From assembly GCA_904066235.2 (NCBI GenBank), contig CAJFCV020000003.1, forward strand, positions 12,586,001-12,650,000: DNA of 64,000 nt. The letters run 5' to 3'. This document shows, piece by piece, positions 12,152 through 22,892 of this stretch. Position 1 is the first letter of the stretch. Every line of letters begins with the position of its first letter. Under the pieces are notes generated by a model, which ran no database searches, had not been told where the DNA came from, and saw nothing but the letters and a program-made list of their open reading frames with translations. A program made the position numbers and the translations under genes. Source of the stretch: Bursaphelenchus xylophilus. Its lineage: Eukaryota > Nematoda > Chromadorea > Rhabditida > Aphelenchoididae.

Positions 12152-12402
12152 GCACAGTGCGTTTGGTTTTTCCAGTTTGTCGCAAACCTTGCACTGTGCA
12201 AGCACATTAATCATGAATTGCACAGTGCGAAGGATTTTGTCTGATTGCACTGTGCGTTTGCTTTTTCAAATTTGTCGCAAGCTTTGCACAGTGCAGAAAA
12301 GTTTTTTTTAAGTGCACGATGCAAAATGTCAGTGTTGCACAGTGCAAAACAAATTATTTTTCGCTTGCACGGTGCGGATCTTCTCAATTTTTGCACAGTG
12401 CA
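12152..12402. repeat. GCACNGTGC palindrome array
   Basis: Nine copies start near 12152, 12191, 12220, 12247, 12285, 12314, 12337, 12367 and 12393. Central bases are A, T and G. Three copies share the longer context TTTGTCGCAA between motifs, so part of the array arose by duplication of a larger block. Confidence 0.85.
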
Positions 12403-12856
12403 AAAAAAATTTTTTATCCCATTATGTCCCAGTATCCAAATCTAGGGCATCCACAATAATTTCCTCTCAAATTTACCACCGTTTAATGGTTTTACTGCCC
12501 CCATAAAAAAGGTGGGCAAAGTGTCCGCCGCAAAAATAATTTTTAAACCAACAATTTCCATCGTTCCTCCGTTATCAGCCCGAATGCCCTCCGGGGTTTC
12601 TGACCGGCTTATCAACACCTTCACCGGCGGCGGCTTCTTTTCATTTCTTTTCATTTAAAGGCACTACTGATTTTTTTGATTATTTGGGGAAAATTCGTTG
12701 CCTCCAAGACTCGGATGAACTACTGTTCGGAAGGAGAAAGTGAATTGTTATGGCTTGTGGGGAGGGAGGAAGTTTTTGGATTGGCTGAAGTGAAAGAGTA
12801 AAAAAAAATTTACTGATTTGGAAGTAATGGGCTTTTAGATGAAATGTCGAAAAAGT

Positions 12857-13400
12857 GCACTGTGCAGGACTGGTGGGCGCACAGTGCAAAGTTTAATTCA
12901 GAAAAAAATTTTTGTACTGTGCGGACAAAAAAATTAAAATTTTTTTTTAATTTTGAAATAAATCTTGTACGCTGTAAAATTTTTATTTTATTGCCGGTGC
13001 GGACAAAAATAAATTTTATTTTTTTGCACTGTGCGGATTTTGAATTTTTATTTTTTGCACGGTGCCAACGAAAATGTTTTTTGCACTGTGCAATTGAAGA
13101 ACTCCAGCCCCAAATTCCGTCGCATTCCGAGAAATTGATGTGTCGCTGCAAAAAATGGGAATCGTGCGCGACAAAAACAAAAAAACAAAAATTGCACTGT
13201 GCAAATCCACTTTTTGAGTTCGATGCACGGTGCAAACTATTTTTTCGGGTTGATGTCCAGTGCAGAGAAATTCCAAGGACTTTTTTGGCGCGACAGTGCA
13301 AAAATCTATTTGCACAGTTTACTGAGGCCAAAAACCATACATATTTTTCTCAAGATCTCAAATCATAACGATTTTTGAATTTTTGTCGCACTGTGCTGAG
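12857..13400. repeat. GCACNGTGC palindrome cluster, long and degenerate
   Basis: A dozen or more copies or single-half-site derivatives between 12857 and 13398, spaced about 25-45 bp with one gap around 13100-13185. Flanks are A- and T-tracts. The open frames on both strands here are created by the repeat and are not genes. Confidence 0.75.
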
Positions 13401-15654
13401 ATAATTATAAAAAAAAAATCTGAGTCAAGATGTGGAATCTGATAATAAATGACTTATTAGTAACCGCCATACTTGACAATGACTCAGTTTTTAATTTAGC
13501 TTATTTTTGTTCCAGTTCAACAACTGAAACGTGTGCCTCGCCCTAATATTTTTTTACACCCACCAATGAGTAATCGAAATCACAGGAAGCACTGATAACT
13601 ATAAATAGCAGCTTAATCTAAATGCTTTTTGTCAAATTCCACTTTAATCACGCTTATGACGCCTAGGGCAATTTTATTTTTTGGGTGGTCATAAGGAATA
13701 TTTTGGCGTTCATTTTATAGTTTAAAAAGATGTTTTGGAATCAAGGTGTTTATTGTACCTTATTGCTACAAACAAAAAATTTTTTTGTAATGTCAACCAG
13801 TTTGGTTGCTTTTTTTAGGGTTTATATTATTATACAGGGATCACATGTTAAATTATTGCAAGTAAAAAAATTTGGTCGCTGCAGCTAGCAGAAAACATGA
13901 CAAATTGCCTAAATGCCGATGTGGATGCCTTTTAAACATCTTCTACCTCGAAGGTTACTGTAATTTTAAATTTTTCGCTTTTTTTTGCGGCGAACCCGTA
14001 AGCATCGTATAAAATGTCCCCTGGATAAAAATTTTGTCAGTTTTGTATTCTAAGCCAAATTATAAGATGCGATGCAACTCCGTTTGCAGTTTTGCTTGTT
14101 GGGCTACTGTAATTTCAATTTTATTCGAGCTCGGATTCAAATTAATGATCATCGTATAAAATGTCACTCCAGCATGTATACGCAATTGAAAAAGACTAGT
14201 TAAAATATGTTTTGTGCAGTATTGGCTATCAAACAGCTGAGTTTTGTTATAACAGGTTACAGTGATCAAGCTGCATTTCGAAATTTTTGATATTGAAATA
14301 CCATTTTTCAAAGAGCAATTAAATTAATTTTTGAAATGCCCCAAAGCACGTTTGTGTAATTTCAACACAATAAAACCCCCATTATTGGTAAATCTTTATT
14401 TCGATGCCATCAGTTCCCATTACTCCCACTTAACCTTATTGTTTTCCTCAGGGCCCAAAGCGGATTTGATCCGCCCTCCCGACTAATGAACAGTTATTGT
14501 ACAGACTTGCCGTTTGTCAGACTCCAGACGGTGATATAGGGAGTGAGAATATGGCTAAGGCGATTTCAGCAAGTTAATTTGCGGGTTTTACAGAGAAACG
14601 AGGATTTTTGAGGGGTTTTGTAGTTCTTGGCCTTAGAAGGGTTGTTTAAAACTGTCGCCGTCGGCATTGTTTTTGTCATGTCTGGTATTTGTTTTGAGGG
14701 TTGTTTTTGATTTTCATCGAAATTTCTAGACTAATTTTTATATTTTTTTACTACTTACAAAGAATTGTAATATTTTTTGAATTATTCGTAGATATTCGGT
14801 CTAGGTCAGATATCAATTATTGAAAATTTTAGCACGCGGTTTACAAGGGCATCCGAGATATTCAACAATGCTCTTAGCGAGAGAGTACGTGAAATGCGAT
14901 GAGCTGTCAGGGAAATACGCTTTTTAGCCAAATCAATGTCCATTGCGCGTGGAAAAACTTGTTTTTTTGTAGAAACTTTGTCTCCTAAAATATATTACAT
15001 ATACTATATGATAGAAAAAAGGCTGAAACTTCTTAAATTTTTGTGATGACTCGCTAAAATGCGCGCAACGCAAAAAGATCGCCAAATTTGGGGAATTTGC
15101 GGTTTGCGACAGTTGCACAGTGCGAAATTCTTTTTTGCCCAGACTGATATTATACTGTATTTATTATGACTTTGGCTAAAATCTTAACGTCGCACTTTGA
15201 CCACTTTCCCTCACAACTTCTTTTCACCTTTTCCTTTCATCCATTACTTTCCCATTCGAAACTCATTACGCAATACGTGATCATAAGCCGCAGGTTTCCG
15301 TTAGCGATTAATAAAATTAATTCCTCAGGTAAAAATCGAAATTAAAGAGTAATGAAAAAACGGAAAGCGAAAGACGGTTTAATTACGCCGATCATTAGTG
15401 AAAGTCAGCGGATGATGAGCTGTGTGGCGGGTTACGTAATTGGGGGTCAAAAAGAAATTTAAGGGTAATATTCTTGGCTGAATTTTCAGCGTGTTTGAGT
15501 TGTTGAAAAACGAGATTTTTTGGATCAAAAAAATTATTTAAAAAAAAAAAATAAACTTTTTTTGATTTTTTTTTCTGTAAGATTATTGTGATAGCCGATC
15601 ATCTTTTTTTTTACTGACCAAATCTTCGTATTGTACACAAATTTCACCCTTTAT
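13401..15654. other. Non-coding region, no recognised gene
   Basis: AT-rich intergenic DNA. A phrase CGTATAAAATGTC occurs at 14007 and 14154. A single GCACAGTGC lies at 15116. Nothing else could be supported. Confidence 0.4.
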
Positions 15655-15875
15655 TTCCGGTGCAAACTAAAAAATTTTTTTGTGTTCCGCACAGTGCAAT
15701 ACATTCTTTTGCACCGTGCAAAAATCTAATTACTCTAATTCTCTATCGCCGCGAGAAAATTAAAAAAAAAAAAGATTCTGCACTGTGCCCCTTTTTCCTA
15801 TTATTTGCACTGTGCAAAAAACATTTTTTCGCACGGTGCAGCCATTATTTTTTGAGAGAATTCCGCACTGTGCGG
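15655..15875. repeat. GCACNGTGC palindrome cluster
   Basis: Copies start at about 15689, 15711, 15780, 15807, 15831 and 15864, with central A, C, T and G. A lone further copy lies at 16036. Confidence 0.8.
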
Positions 15876-17119
15876 TCTGAAAAAAAGGAACGGGAATATC
15901 TGGACTGAATCGACCGGTAATGAAAAACATTTAAAATGTTTATTTCCTCAGTAAATAGCCTGTCGATTTTTTGGGTAGTCAAGTTTATCGAGCTTCTAAA
16001 TTAATTACTGTAATGTGAAAAATATTTTCAGGCTGCACTGTGCAATAAATATTTTTTCTCTCGCGTGACGTACAGGGCAAAATAATTCCCAAAATAATTA
16101 TCCGAACTACTCCTCTTTGCTCGGTGAGCAATGACAGTTTACACACTCTACCTTCCCTAAGGCAACGTTGACAGCACTTTCTCCAAAATATTTTCCTCCA
16201 AGCCACATTTTTCGATAAATCGGATTTCAACCCACCTCGTTGAGAAAAAAGCGATATACAAGGCTTAGCAAATGATCTTTTGGATATATTCAAACTGGGC
16301 AATTAACTGAAATTGAGGATAATTTTGTTGTTTTAGAGGGATTCTGATCTCTGTGCGGGGGTTGCTGAGAAGTCTTTGTTTTTGGGATTTGTTAATCAAA
16401 TTCGATCTAATAAGGCTTAAATTTCCAGGAAAGTGTATTCGAGTTGAACTTTTTGTATTTTAATTTGGAAAATTGCATCTTTTTTTCTCTTTTTGAGCAA
16501 AATTTGGACTTTTTTAAGATTTTTTTTTATTTTTTTTAATTTCTATAGCTTTTTTGTCATGCATCTAATAAACGCGTCATTGATGTGGCGTATTTTACAA
16601 TTTTAATTTAAAAATGCCTGAATTTCACAAAACTTTTAGATCTATGGCATACTTTTGCCCAAAATAAGATCATCTCTTGTAAATTTGGAATTTTTTTGTT
16701 TGATTTTTTTAACAAAAAATTGCTGATAAATGTCAAATCACACCTAAATTTTATCTTACAACCGCCGATTGATGTCTCTTGCAGTGTCTTTTTATACATA
16801 ATAGACCGTATTCACACTTTGGATTTTCAAATTCTAAAAAATCTACAAATGATCCGATTTTCTTCCTTATTTCCGCATACCGTAATGTCCACTACCTTCC
16901 AAACCCAACATCAGTCCAAGCCCGACCCGCAAATCCGTTCAGATTCCACCGCGGTTAATCGCATTTTTTTCCGTTTGCAGCATCTAGACGTCTGATTATT
17001 GACAGGAGATTACACTTTGGCGGTTGAGGAATCGGGTTCGTCCTTGTTTTGAGAGATGTTTGTTGGGTTTGCGGGTTGGATAAGCCATCCACAAAGCGGG
17101 TTTGCTTATAAACTGTTTT
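15876..17119. other. Non-coding region, no recognised gene
   Basis: AT-rich; contains one dispersed 11-mer CGTATTTTACA at 16589-16599. No coding or RNA feature could be supported. Confidence 0.4.
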
Positions 17120-17655
17120 GCACAGTGCAAAAAACAAGTCTTTGCAAAAAATTTTTCGTTTTGATTTGGCATTGTGCGAAAATTTTTTAGTTGGTTTTTG
17201 CACCGTGCAAAAATTTGGGGTTGATTCTGCGCTATGCAAACATTTCACCTTCGCTCTGCACTGTGCAACAAAATTTTGGTCGATTTTGCATTGTGCAGAT
17301 ATTTTACATTGTTTCCGCACAGTGCAAAAAAATTTTTTGTGTTTTGCAACGTGCAAAACATTCGCTTTACCTCTGCACCGTGGAAAAGATCTTTTTGAAG
17401 TTTGCACTGTGCAAAAAAATTTTATTTTCATTTCGCACCGTGCAAAAGTTTTCGTTTTATTAGCACCGTGCAAAAAAAGTTTTGGTCGATTTTGCACTGT
17501 GCAAACATTCTTTCTTTTTTTTTCATTCTGCATCGTGCAGAAAATCTTTTCGAGGATTGCACCGTGCAAAAATTTCCTGTGGTCTCTGCACAGTGCAAAA
17601 ATTTTTGTCTGATATTCGCACCGTGCAGAAAAAAATTTTAACGTTTGCACCGTGC
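17120..17655. repeat. Regular GCACNGTGC array, ~29-bp period
   Basis: Eighteen motif positions start at 17120, 17169, 17200, 17229, 17258, 17288, 17317, 17346, 17375, 17404, 17435, 17463, 17494, 17530, 17559, 17588, 17618 and 17647. Apart from the first step (49) and one of 36, every step is 28-31 bp, and nine are exactly 29. The palindromic half-sites are conserved, the central base is free (A, T, C), and the intervening ~20 bp are dissimilar AT-rich sequences usually starting AAAA and containing ATTTT. This is the clearest example of the motif in the window. Confidence 0.92.
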
Positions 17656-18207
17656 AGTGGCTTCAGCATAGTGAAATTTTCATTCCTATCATTTCTGAAA
17701 AAATTTCTCCTCTAAATCGACCATTTCAAGCCGCAAAAATTCAAAAAATTCAGATTCCCAATTTCTCAATCCCTGTAATCCAAATGTTCTGCGCCGGATC
17801 CAGCGCGTCACAATCCTTTTATTATCGTTCCTCGGGTTTTCCGATTTCGATTGTAATCGCTTTAAACACTCTGAATAATTAAAAAATCCCAAAAGTTCTG
17901 CTTTTAGGCGGCAAATTGGGAAAGCCCCTTAGGGCGTCGCTAAAGGGGCACTGCGGGAAATAAGCGTGCGATTACACTTCTGGGCAGCTTATGTCGTCGG
18001 CATTGCAGAGGGGTGTGAGATTTGTCGTCTTCCAGTTGTTGTAAATGAGCGGGACGCTGACACGTCGAATTTTTGAGTATAAAATGGGAAAATTCGATGA
18101 TTCAGTGGGATATCGGGAGTTGACTGTTGGATCAGACAAATGACTTGGCAGTAATAGAGTCAGCGTATTGTATCATAAGTCTTTTAGGCGTCTTTGATGG
18201 GATTTAA

Positions 18208-19817
18208 AGGGCCTGTACAGCTACTTTGAAAAGCTATTTTCTCGGCTTGGGGTGGCGTTCTGATGTATCGTTTGTTTTCGTGGTGGGACGCACTGAGAAA
18301 CTCGGTGCGATCTTTTTTGATCCAAGATGGAGAAGATTTGGTGTATAATGTACATTATTCAGCGTAATATTGCGCCATTTTGTTGTTTTTGTGTGGAGAA
18401 TGGGTAAGTTGTTGTTTTCGAATATTTTTGGGTAGATTTTTAGGCATTTTTGATGTTAGAGATGCTTTTTGAAGTCTTTGGGATAGATTATAAGATAAAA
18501 TAGGTTGTGTGAGGTGGAAGGAGGGTAAACTTGTTCTAGAAGGCTTTGTTTGTGAGTGGGTGAGGTTATTTTGAAATACTCTACATTGTTTCCGACAGAA
18601 TAATGGATTTTTGATATTATTTTAGGTAAAACTTGTTGTTGCGGAAGAGGAGAAAACACCGAAGCTCACTCTTGACAAGTAGAAGTCTGGGCAACGGAAT
18701 ACCAAGCATGAGTTCAAGACGTGCCAGGCCAACGAGGGTGCTAACCAGAAAACTCTCCAAAAATCTCTCGTTGCTTTAAAGAAAGACAACGAGGAAAGTG
18801 GAATATGAAAGCCGCAAACGCATTGCTCCCATTGTAAGTTCATTTGAGATTATTTTCTTTGGCTTTTAGGATCTTCGTGAAAGGTATGAAGGAGCAAAAA
18901 TAACTTTTTTGAGGTAAAGTTATATTACACTATCGTTTCAGAAGTGCAAACGATCAATTCAATTCAACGACCTCAACTGCCGTGAAAGCCGCTTAGAACT
19001 CCGCTTCAACGACCGCTGTTTTGATCACCTTTCTCGTTAATTGCCCCCCATATTAAACATGAATTATTTATTGTTGAAATTCTTGAAAAGGTCTACATAA
19101 TACAGAAAATGGCTGCATCTCCTCCATTGCCGGTTCTGCTCAAGTCTGCTGAAATCCACAGCGGTTTTGATCCATTGAGGACCTCAATTTCTTTCTTCGG
19201 AGACGACGGTTTATGTTCGAGCAACGGGAATTCGACCTGGAAAACAGAGGCAAACATGATGAATATAATGTGAAAATTAAAGTCAGACGCAACAAAATAC
19301 AGTAAATAAAAATCCCGAATAACTCTGCAGGTCTGTAAAACCTAATTGTGAAAGAACAGGCACATATGCGACACCACGACGCATTTTCCACTTATTTCTA
19401 CCTAAAATAATATCAAAAATCCTCGATCTGTAAAAAAAATTTGGAGTATTTCAAAATAACCTCACCCACTCACAAACAAAGCCTTCTAGAACAAGTTTAC
19501 CCTCCTTCCACCTCACATAACCTATTTTATCTTATAATTTATCCAAAAGGCCTCAAAAAGCATCCACAACGTCGAAAATGTCTAAAAATCTATTCAAAAA
19601 TAATTCAAAACAACAACTTACCCATTCTCCACACAAAAACAACAAAATGTCGCAATATTACGTTGGATAATGTACGTTATACACCAAATATTCTCTATGT
19701 TGGACCAAAAAAAATCGCACCGAGTTTCTCCGTGCGTCCCACCACGAAAACAAACGATACATCAGAACGCCACCCCAAGCCGAGAAAATAGCTTTTCAAA
19801 GTAGCTGTACAGGCCCT
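18208..19817. mobile_element. Foldback element with TTAA target sites
   Basis: Ends AGGGCCTGTACAGCTACTTT are inverted and each is flanked by TTAA (18204-18207 and 19818-19821), the target-site signature of piggyBac-type and palindromic TTAA elements. Inverted arms are about 375 bp (18208-18585 and 19440-19817) with several percent divergence, so the insertion is not recent or the arms have not been homogenised. The single-copy centre of about 850 bp contains a coding-like block. Confidence 0.85.
18622..19012 (+). pseudogene. Broken coding-like block carried in the TTAA element
   Basis: From 18627 a frame reads KLVVAEEEKTPKLTLDK, a TAG stop, then KSGQRNTKHEFKTCQANEG and onward to 18808. A later segment ends at a good donor (18834), resumes after TTTTAG at 18870, has another donor at 18914 and an acceptor CAG ending at 18941, and could end AVKAA-stop near 19012. 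The lysine and glutamate richness and paired splice signals look like a decayed piece of a spliced gene. I do not recognise the family. It may equally be chance sequence. Confidence 0.3.
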
Positions 19818-19960
19818 TTAAGGGGATATTTTGAAGGCGTTATATTGTACTAGACAAAAAATACTATTTTTGAATCAAAAAAATCAGAAATTGTGTTTGC
19901 CTGTAAACGGTTGGCCTCAATATGGTCCTTAATGCGTATTTTATACTAAATATGCCCTTA

Positions 19961-21035
19961 GGAACTGGGACGATTGGGGAAAAAGACGATTGGGGAAAGG
20001 GACGATTGGGGAAAAAGACGATTGGGGAAAAGTACGATTGGGGAAACCGAAAAGTATTATTTTTCTTCCATGCAAATGTCGAAGTTAGGATAATCGAGGG
20101 TGCTCATTTCGAATATCGGGTTTATTTTTTCTGAACATTACTAGTTTTCCTTAAGTAGTACTGTTAAGTACTAATTTTTTAAAAATTTTCGAAAAATACT
20201 GGATTTAGGGGATTTCGAAGGTGCTGGTTTCGAAAATCATGTTCATTTTTCCTCTAGTACTACATAGTACTATTCTGATACTATATAGTACGAGGTCAAA
20301 ATATGGCTTTTGACGTTAATGGTGTTGTTTTGATGCTTAGTACTCTTCAAAAACACGTTTTAAAGACTTGGTGCTATATAGTACTACCTGATACTATGTA
20401 GTACGAGGTGTAAAGTTGGCCTTTAGGCGTTCGTGGTGTTGTTCTGGTGCTTAGTACGCCTATTTTTACTTCGTACTACATAGTATCAGACAGTACTATA
20501 TAGCACCAAATCTTTAAAACGTGTTTTTGAAGAGTACTAAGCATCAAAACAACACCATTAACGTCAAAAGCCATATTTTGACCTCGTACTATATAGTATC
20601 AGAATAGTACTATATAGTACTAGAGGAAAAATGAACATGATTTTCGAAATCAGCACCCTCGAAAACCCCTAAATCGAGTATTTTTTGAAAAATTTCAAAA
20701 AATTACTTTTTAACACTACTGCTTAAGGAAAACTAGTAAGTTTCAGAAAAAATGAACATCATTTTCGAAATCAGCACCCTCGAAACCCCCTAAATCGAGT
20801 ATTTTTTGAAAAATTTCAAAAAATTACTTTTTAACACTACTGCTTAAGGAAAAAAGTAAGAATCAAAAAAATGAATGTCATTTTCGAAATGAGCACCCTC
20901 GATTATCCTAACTTCGACATTTGCATGGAAGAAAAATAATACTTTTCGGTTTCCCCAATCGTACTTTTCCCCAATCGTCTTTTTCCCCAATCGTCCCTTT
21001 CCCCAATCGTCTTTTTCCCCAATCGTCCAACTCCG
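19961..21035. mobile_element. Foldback element with minisatellite ends and 9-bp direct repeat
   Basis: The left arm starts with five tandem copies of a ~15-bp unit, GACGATTGGGGAAAAA and variants (19970-20046), and the right arm ends with five inverse copies (20949-21027). Further inward the arms match again (GAGGGTGCTCATTTCGAA and inverse). The core contains several palindromes of the type TACTATATAGTAC. The 9-mer ATGCCCTTA occurs directly outside both ends in direct orientation (19952-19960 and 21036-21044), as expected for a target-site duplication of 9 bp; that length is typical of Mutator-like elements. No transposase is present. Confidence 0.85.
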
Positions 21036-21044
21036 ATGCCCTTA

Positions 21045-22052
21045 TGCCTCAAATTTTGGGCGAATAATAGTGAGAGTATTATAGTAGACAACTAAAATAT
21101 TTTTGGTCATAACTTCTGAAAAGCCTAAAAATTATTGTAAAAAAATCTGCGCTAGGGATTATTAGACCTACAGCTTCAGTATTCAACAGAATTTTTCAAA
21201 AAAAAAAATACGGTATTACGCGAAAAATCGCTTTTTCGGAAACCGCCTATTGCACGGTGCGGCGTCGAAAAAGCCCAAAATTTCTGCACAGTGCAACCAT
21301 TTGAAAAAAAATAAACACGATTACCTAACCGTACAGCCATCTGCCAAACATCCTTTTGCTCGCAGCGATTTATAATCAGTTGCGCAACGCGCTGCGCTCA
21401 TTTTTTCTGCGATACGCCCAATTTTCGCAGCCCAAGCTTCCGCCCTGATGGCCGACGGTAATGCGGTTGCGTCAGCGGATTGGCGGGGGATCATAAAAAT
21501 TTCTTCGGCGTCCGACACGACTAATTTTCTGTGCTAAGCGTGGGGATGATCGTGTCAAGAGGGTCGGCTGAGAGAATGAAGATATGCATTACATTGTCTT
21601 TGTGGCACAAATAAAGGTTTTGACTTTTTATTAGGGCGTAGAGGGCGAGAACAGGGTTGTAAAAGAGTTTAGGAGCAGAGGGAGGCAACCTTGGGTTACT
21701 GTAACATCCGTATTTTCTATTTTTTGCCATTCTATTTATTCAAATTGGCGTCACACTGTGCATCTTCAAAGATTGATCAATATCTTGCCTTTCCTTGCCT
21801 TTATGACCCACATTTGGCTTTCGAAAAGACTATTTTACCAGACCAATGGAATTTGACATACTTGAAAATCAATGCGCTGTGCAAAAACTAGATTCTTGAG
21901 ATTTATTTTGATCGCACTGTGCAGCAACTTTCTTACTGCTTCTTTGAGATTTTTCCATGACTACCAGACTCCAAATCAGAAGGAATTAACAGTAATTTAC
22001 ATAAGATATGGCCCGATATCTGCATAAAAATTTCCCTTATATTCATAAAATT
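21045..22052. other. Non-coding region upstream of the homeobox gene
   Basis: Scattered GCACNGTGC copies at about 21254, 21285, 21758, 21871 and 21915. A GC-richer stretch at 21321-21518 is open on the minus strand (65 codons) but has no family signature. No gene supported. Confidence 0.4.
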
Positions 22053-22150
22053 TTGCATAGTGCGGAATTTTCGATTTTTTTCGCACTGTGCAAAGAAACA
22101 AAAAGTTTTGCACTGTGCAAAATTTCAAAATTTTTTTGCACTGTGCAAGA
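22053..22150. repeat. Small GCACNGTGC cluster
   Basis: Four copies near 22055, 22082, 22109 and 22139, about 27-30 bp apart, central base T or degenerate. Confidence 0.75.
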
Positions 22151-22369
22151 TTTCAAATGTGTCACCGAATTTTTTGGTCTGACTAATTTTGCTAGAAAAG
22201 TTTGATTTTGCTTCGTTTTCCCCAAAAAATTCCATTTCCTCTTCCCACTGTCTCCAATCAATTTTTGGTCACGCCTTGAACTTCCCCTTTCTCCTCCAAC
22301 TTCCCTGATATTATACCCTCCGCAAAAGGTGGGGGATAAATAAATTATACGATCGCTTACAGTCCCCCC

Positions 22370-22480
22370 TCTCCCTTCGTTTCCTTTGATTGGAGCCGAA
22401 GCTCCGCCCCCTTTCATCGCGGCGATCTCTTTCCAATCAGCGTCCGCCCCTCCCTTCGCCCCAACCGAATTGGTTTATTC
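22370..22480 (+). promoter_or_regulatory. GC-rich stretch, possible homeobox promoter
   Basis: A block of about 110 bp (22370-22480) is markedly richer in C and G than its surroundings, with two ATTGG/CCAAT-type boxes (22388-22392 and 22431-22437) about 450-500 bp before the first coding exon. The placement suggests a proximal promoter. No experimental or positional signal such as a TATA box confirms it. Confidence 0.3.
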
Positions 22481-22892
22481 AGTTTACAATAACAGTTGTA
22501 AACGAGGCGAGCGAAATAACTGTAAATGGCTGCGATTTTAGGCGGGGAATGCGGCCATAAATTAACGCCGAGGGGTTTTAGAGGCGTTTTATGAGGTGAT
22601 AAGGTGGTTTATTGATTGAAACTTTGGAATTTTAGGAGATGAAGGAGATTTCTTGAAAGATATTATATGAATTGGCGATTAATTTTTATATAAAATTTTT
22701 TGTTAGCCGAGTTTCATATACCGTAATTTTTTCGTATCGTACTCATTTTTCATCAAAAAAATTTTTGTTTAAAAACGAGATTTTTTGATTCTTTTCGGCG
22801 GATTCTGTATTTTTTCCCATATGAAATAGTAATCGTATTTTACCAGCTTTCCATTTTTCCACTCTAACCTTACCTAAATTATACGATTATAG

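Noticed and set aside
12810..13368. Open frames of about 173 codons on both strands
   Set aside because: They lie over the palindrome cluster, whose units encode repeating cysteine-rich peptides such as LHSAK or CTVQ in every frame; no splice or family evidence.
16955..17650. 231-codon minus-strand frame
   Set aside because: Produced by the regular GCACNGTGC array; the protein is an artefact of the ~29-bp repeat.
17120..17655. CRISPR array (short repeats with unique spacers at a regular step)
   Set aside because: The genome is a nematode nuclear genome, the repeat is only 9 bp with a variable centre, spacers are AT-rich and partly alike, and there are no cas genes.
21321..21518. 65-codon alanine-rich minus-strand frame ending near a donor
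   Set aside because: Codon use looks somewhat coding, but no partner exon, no start context and no family; left as non-coding.
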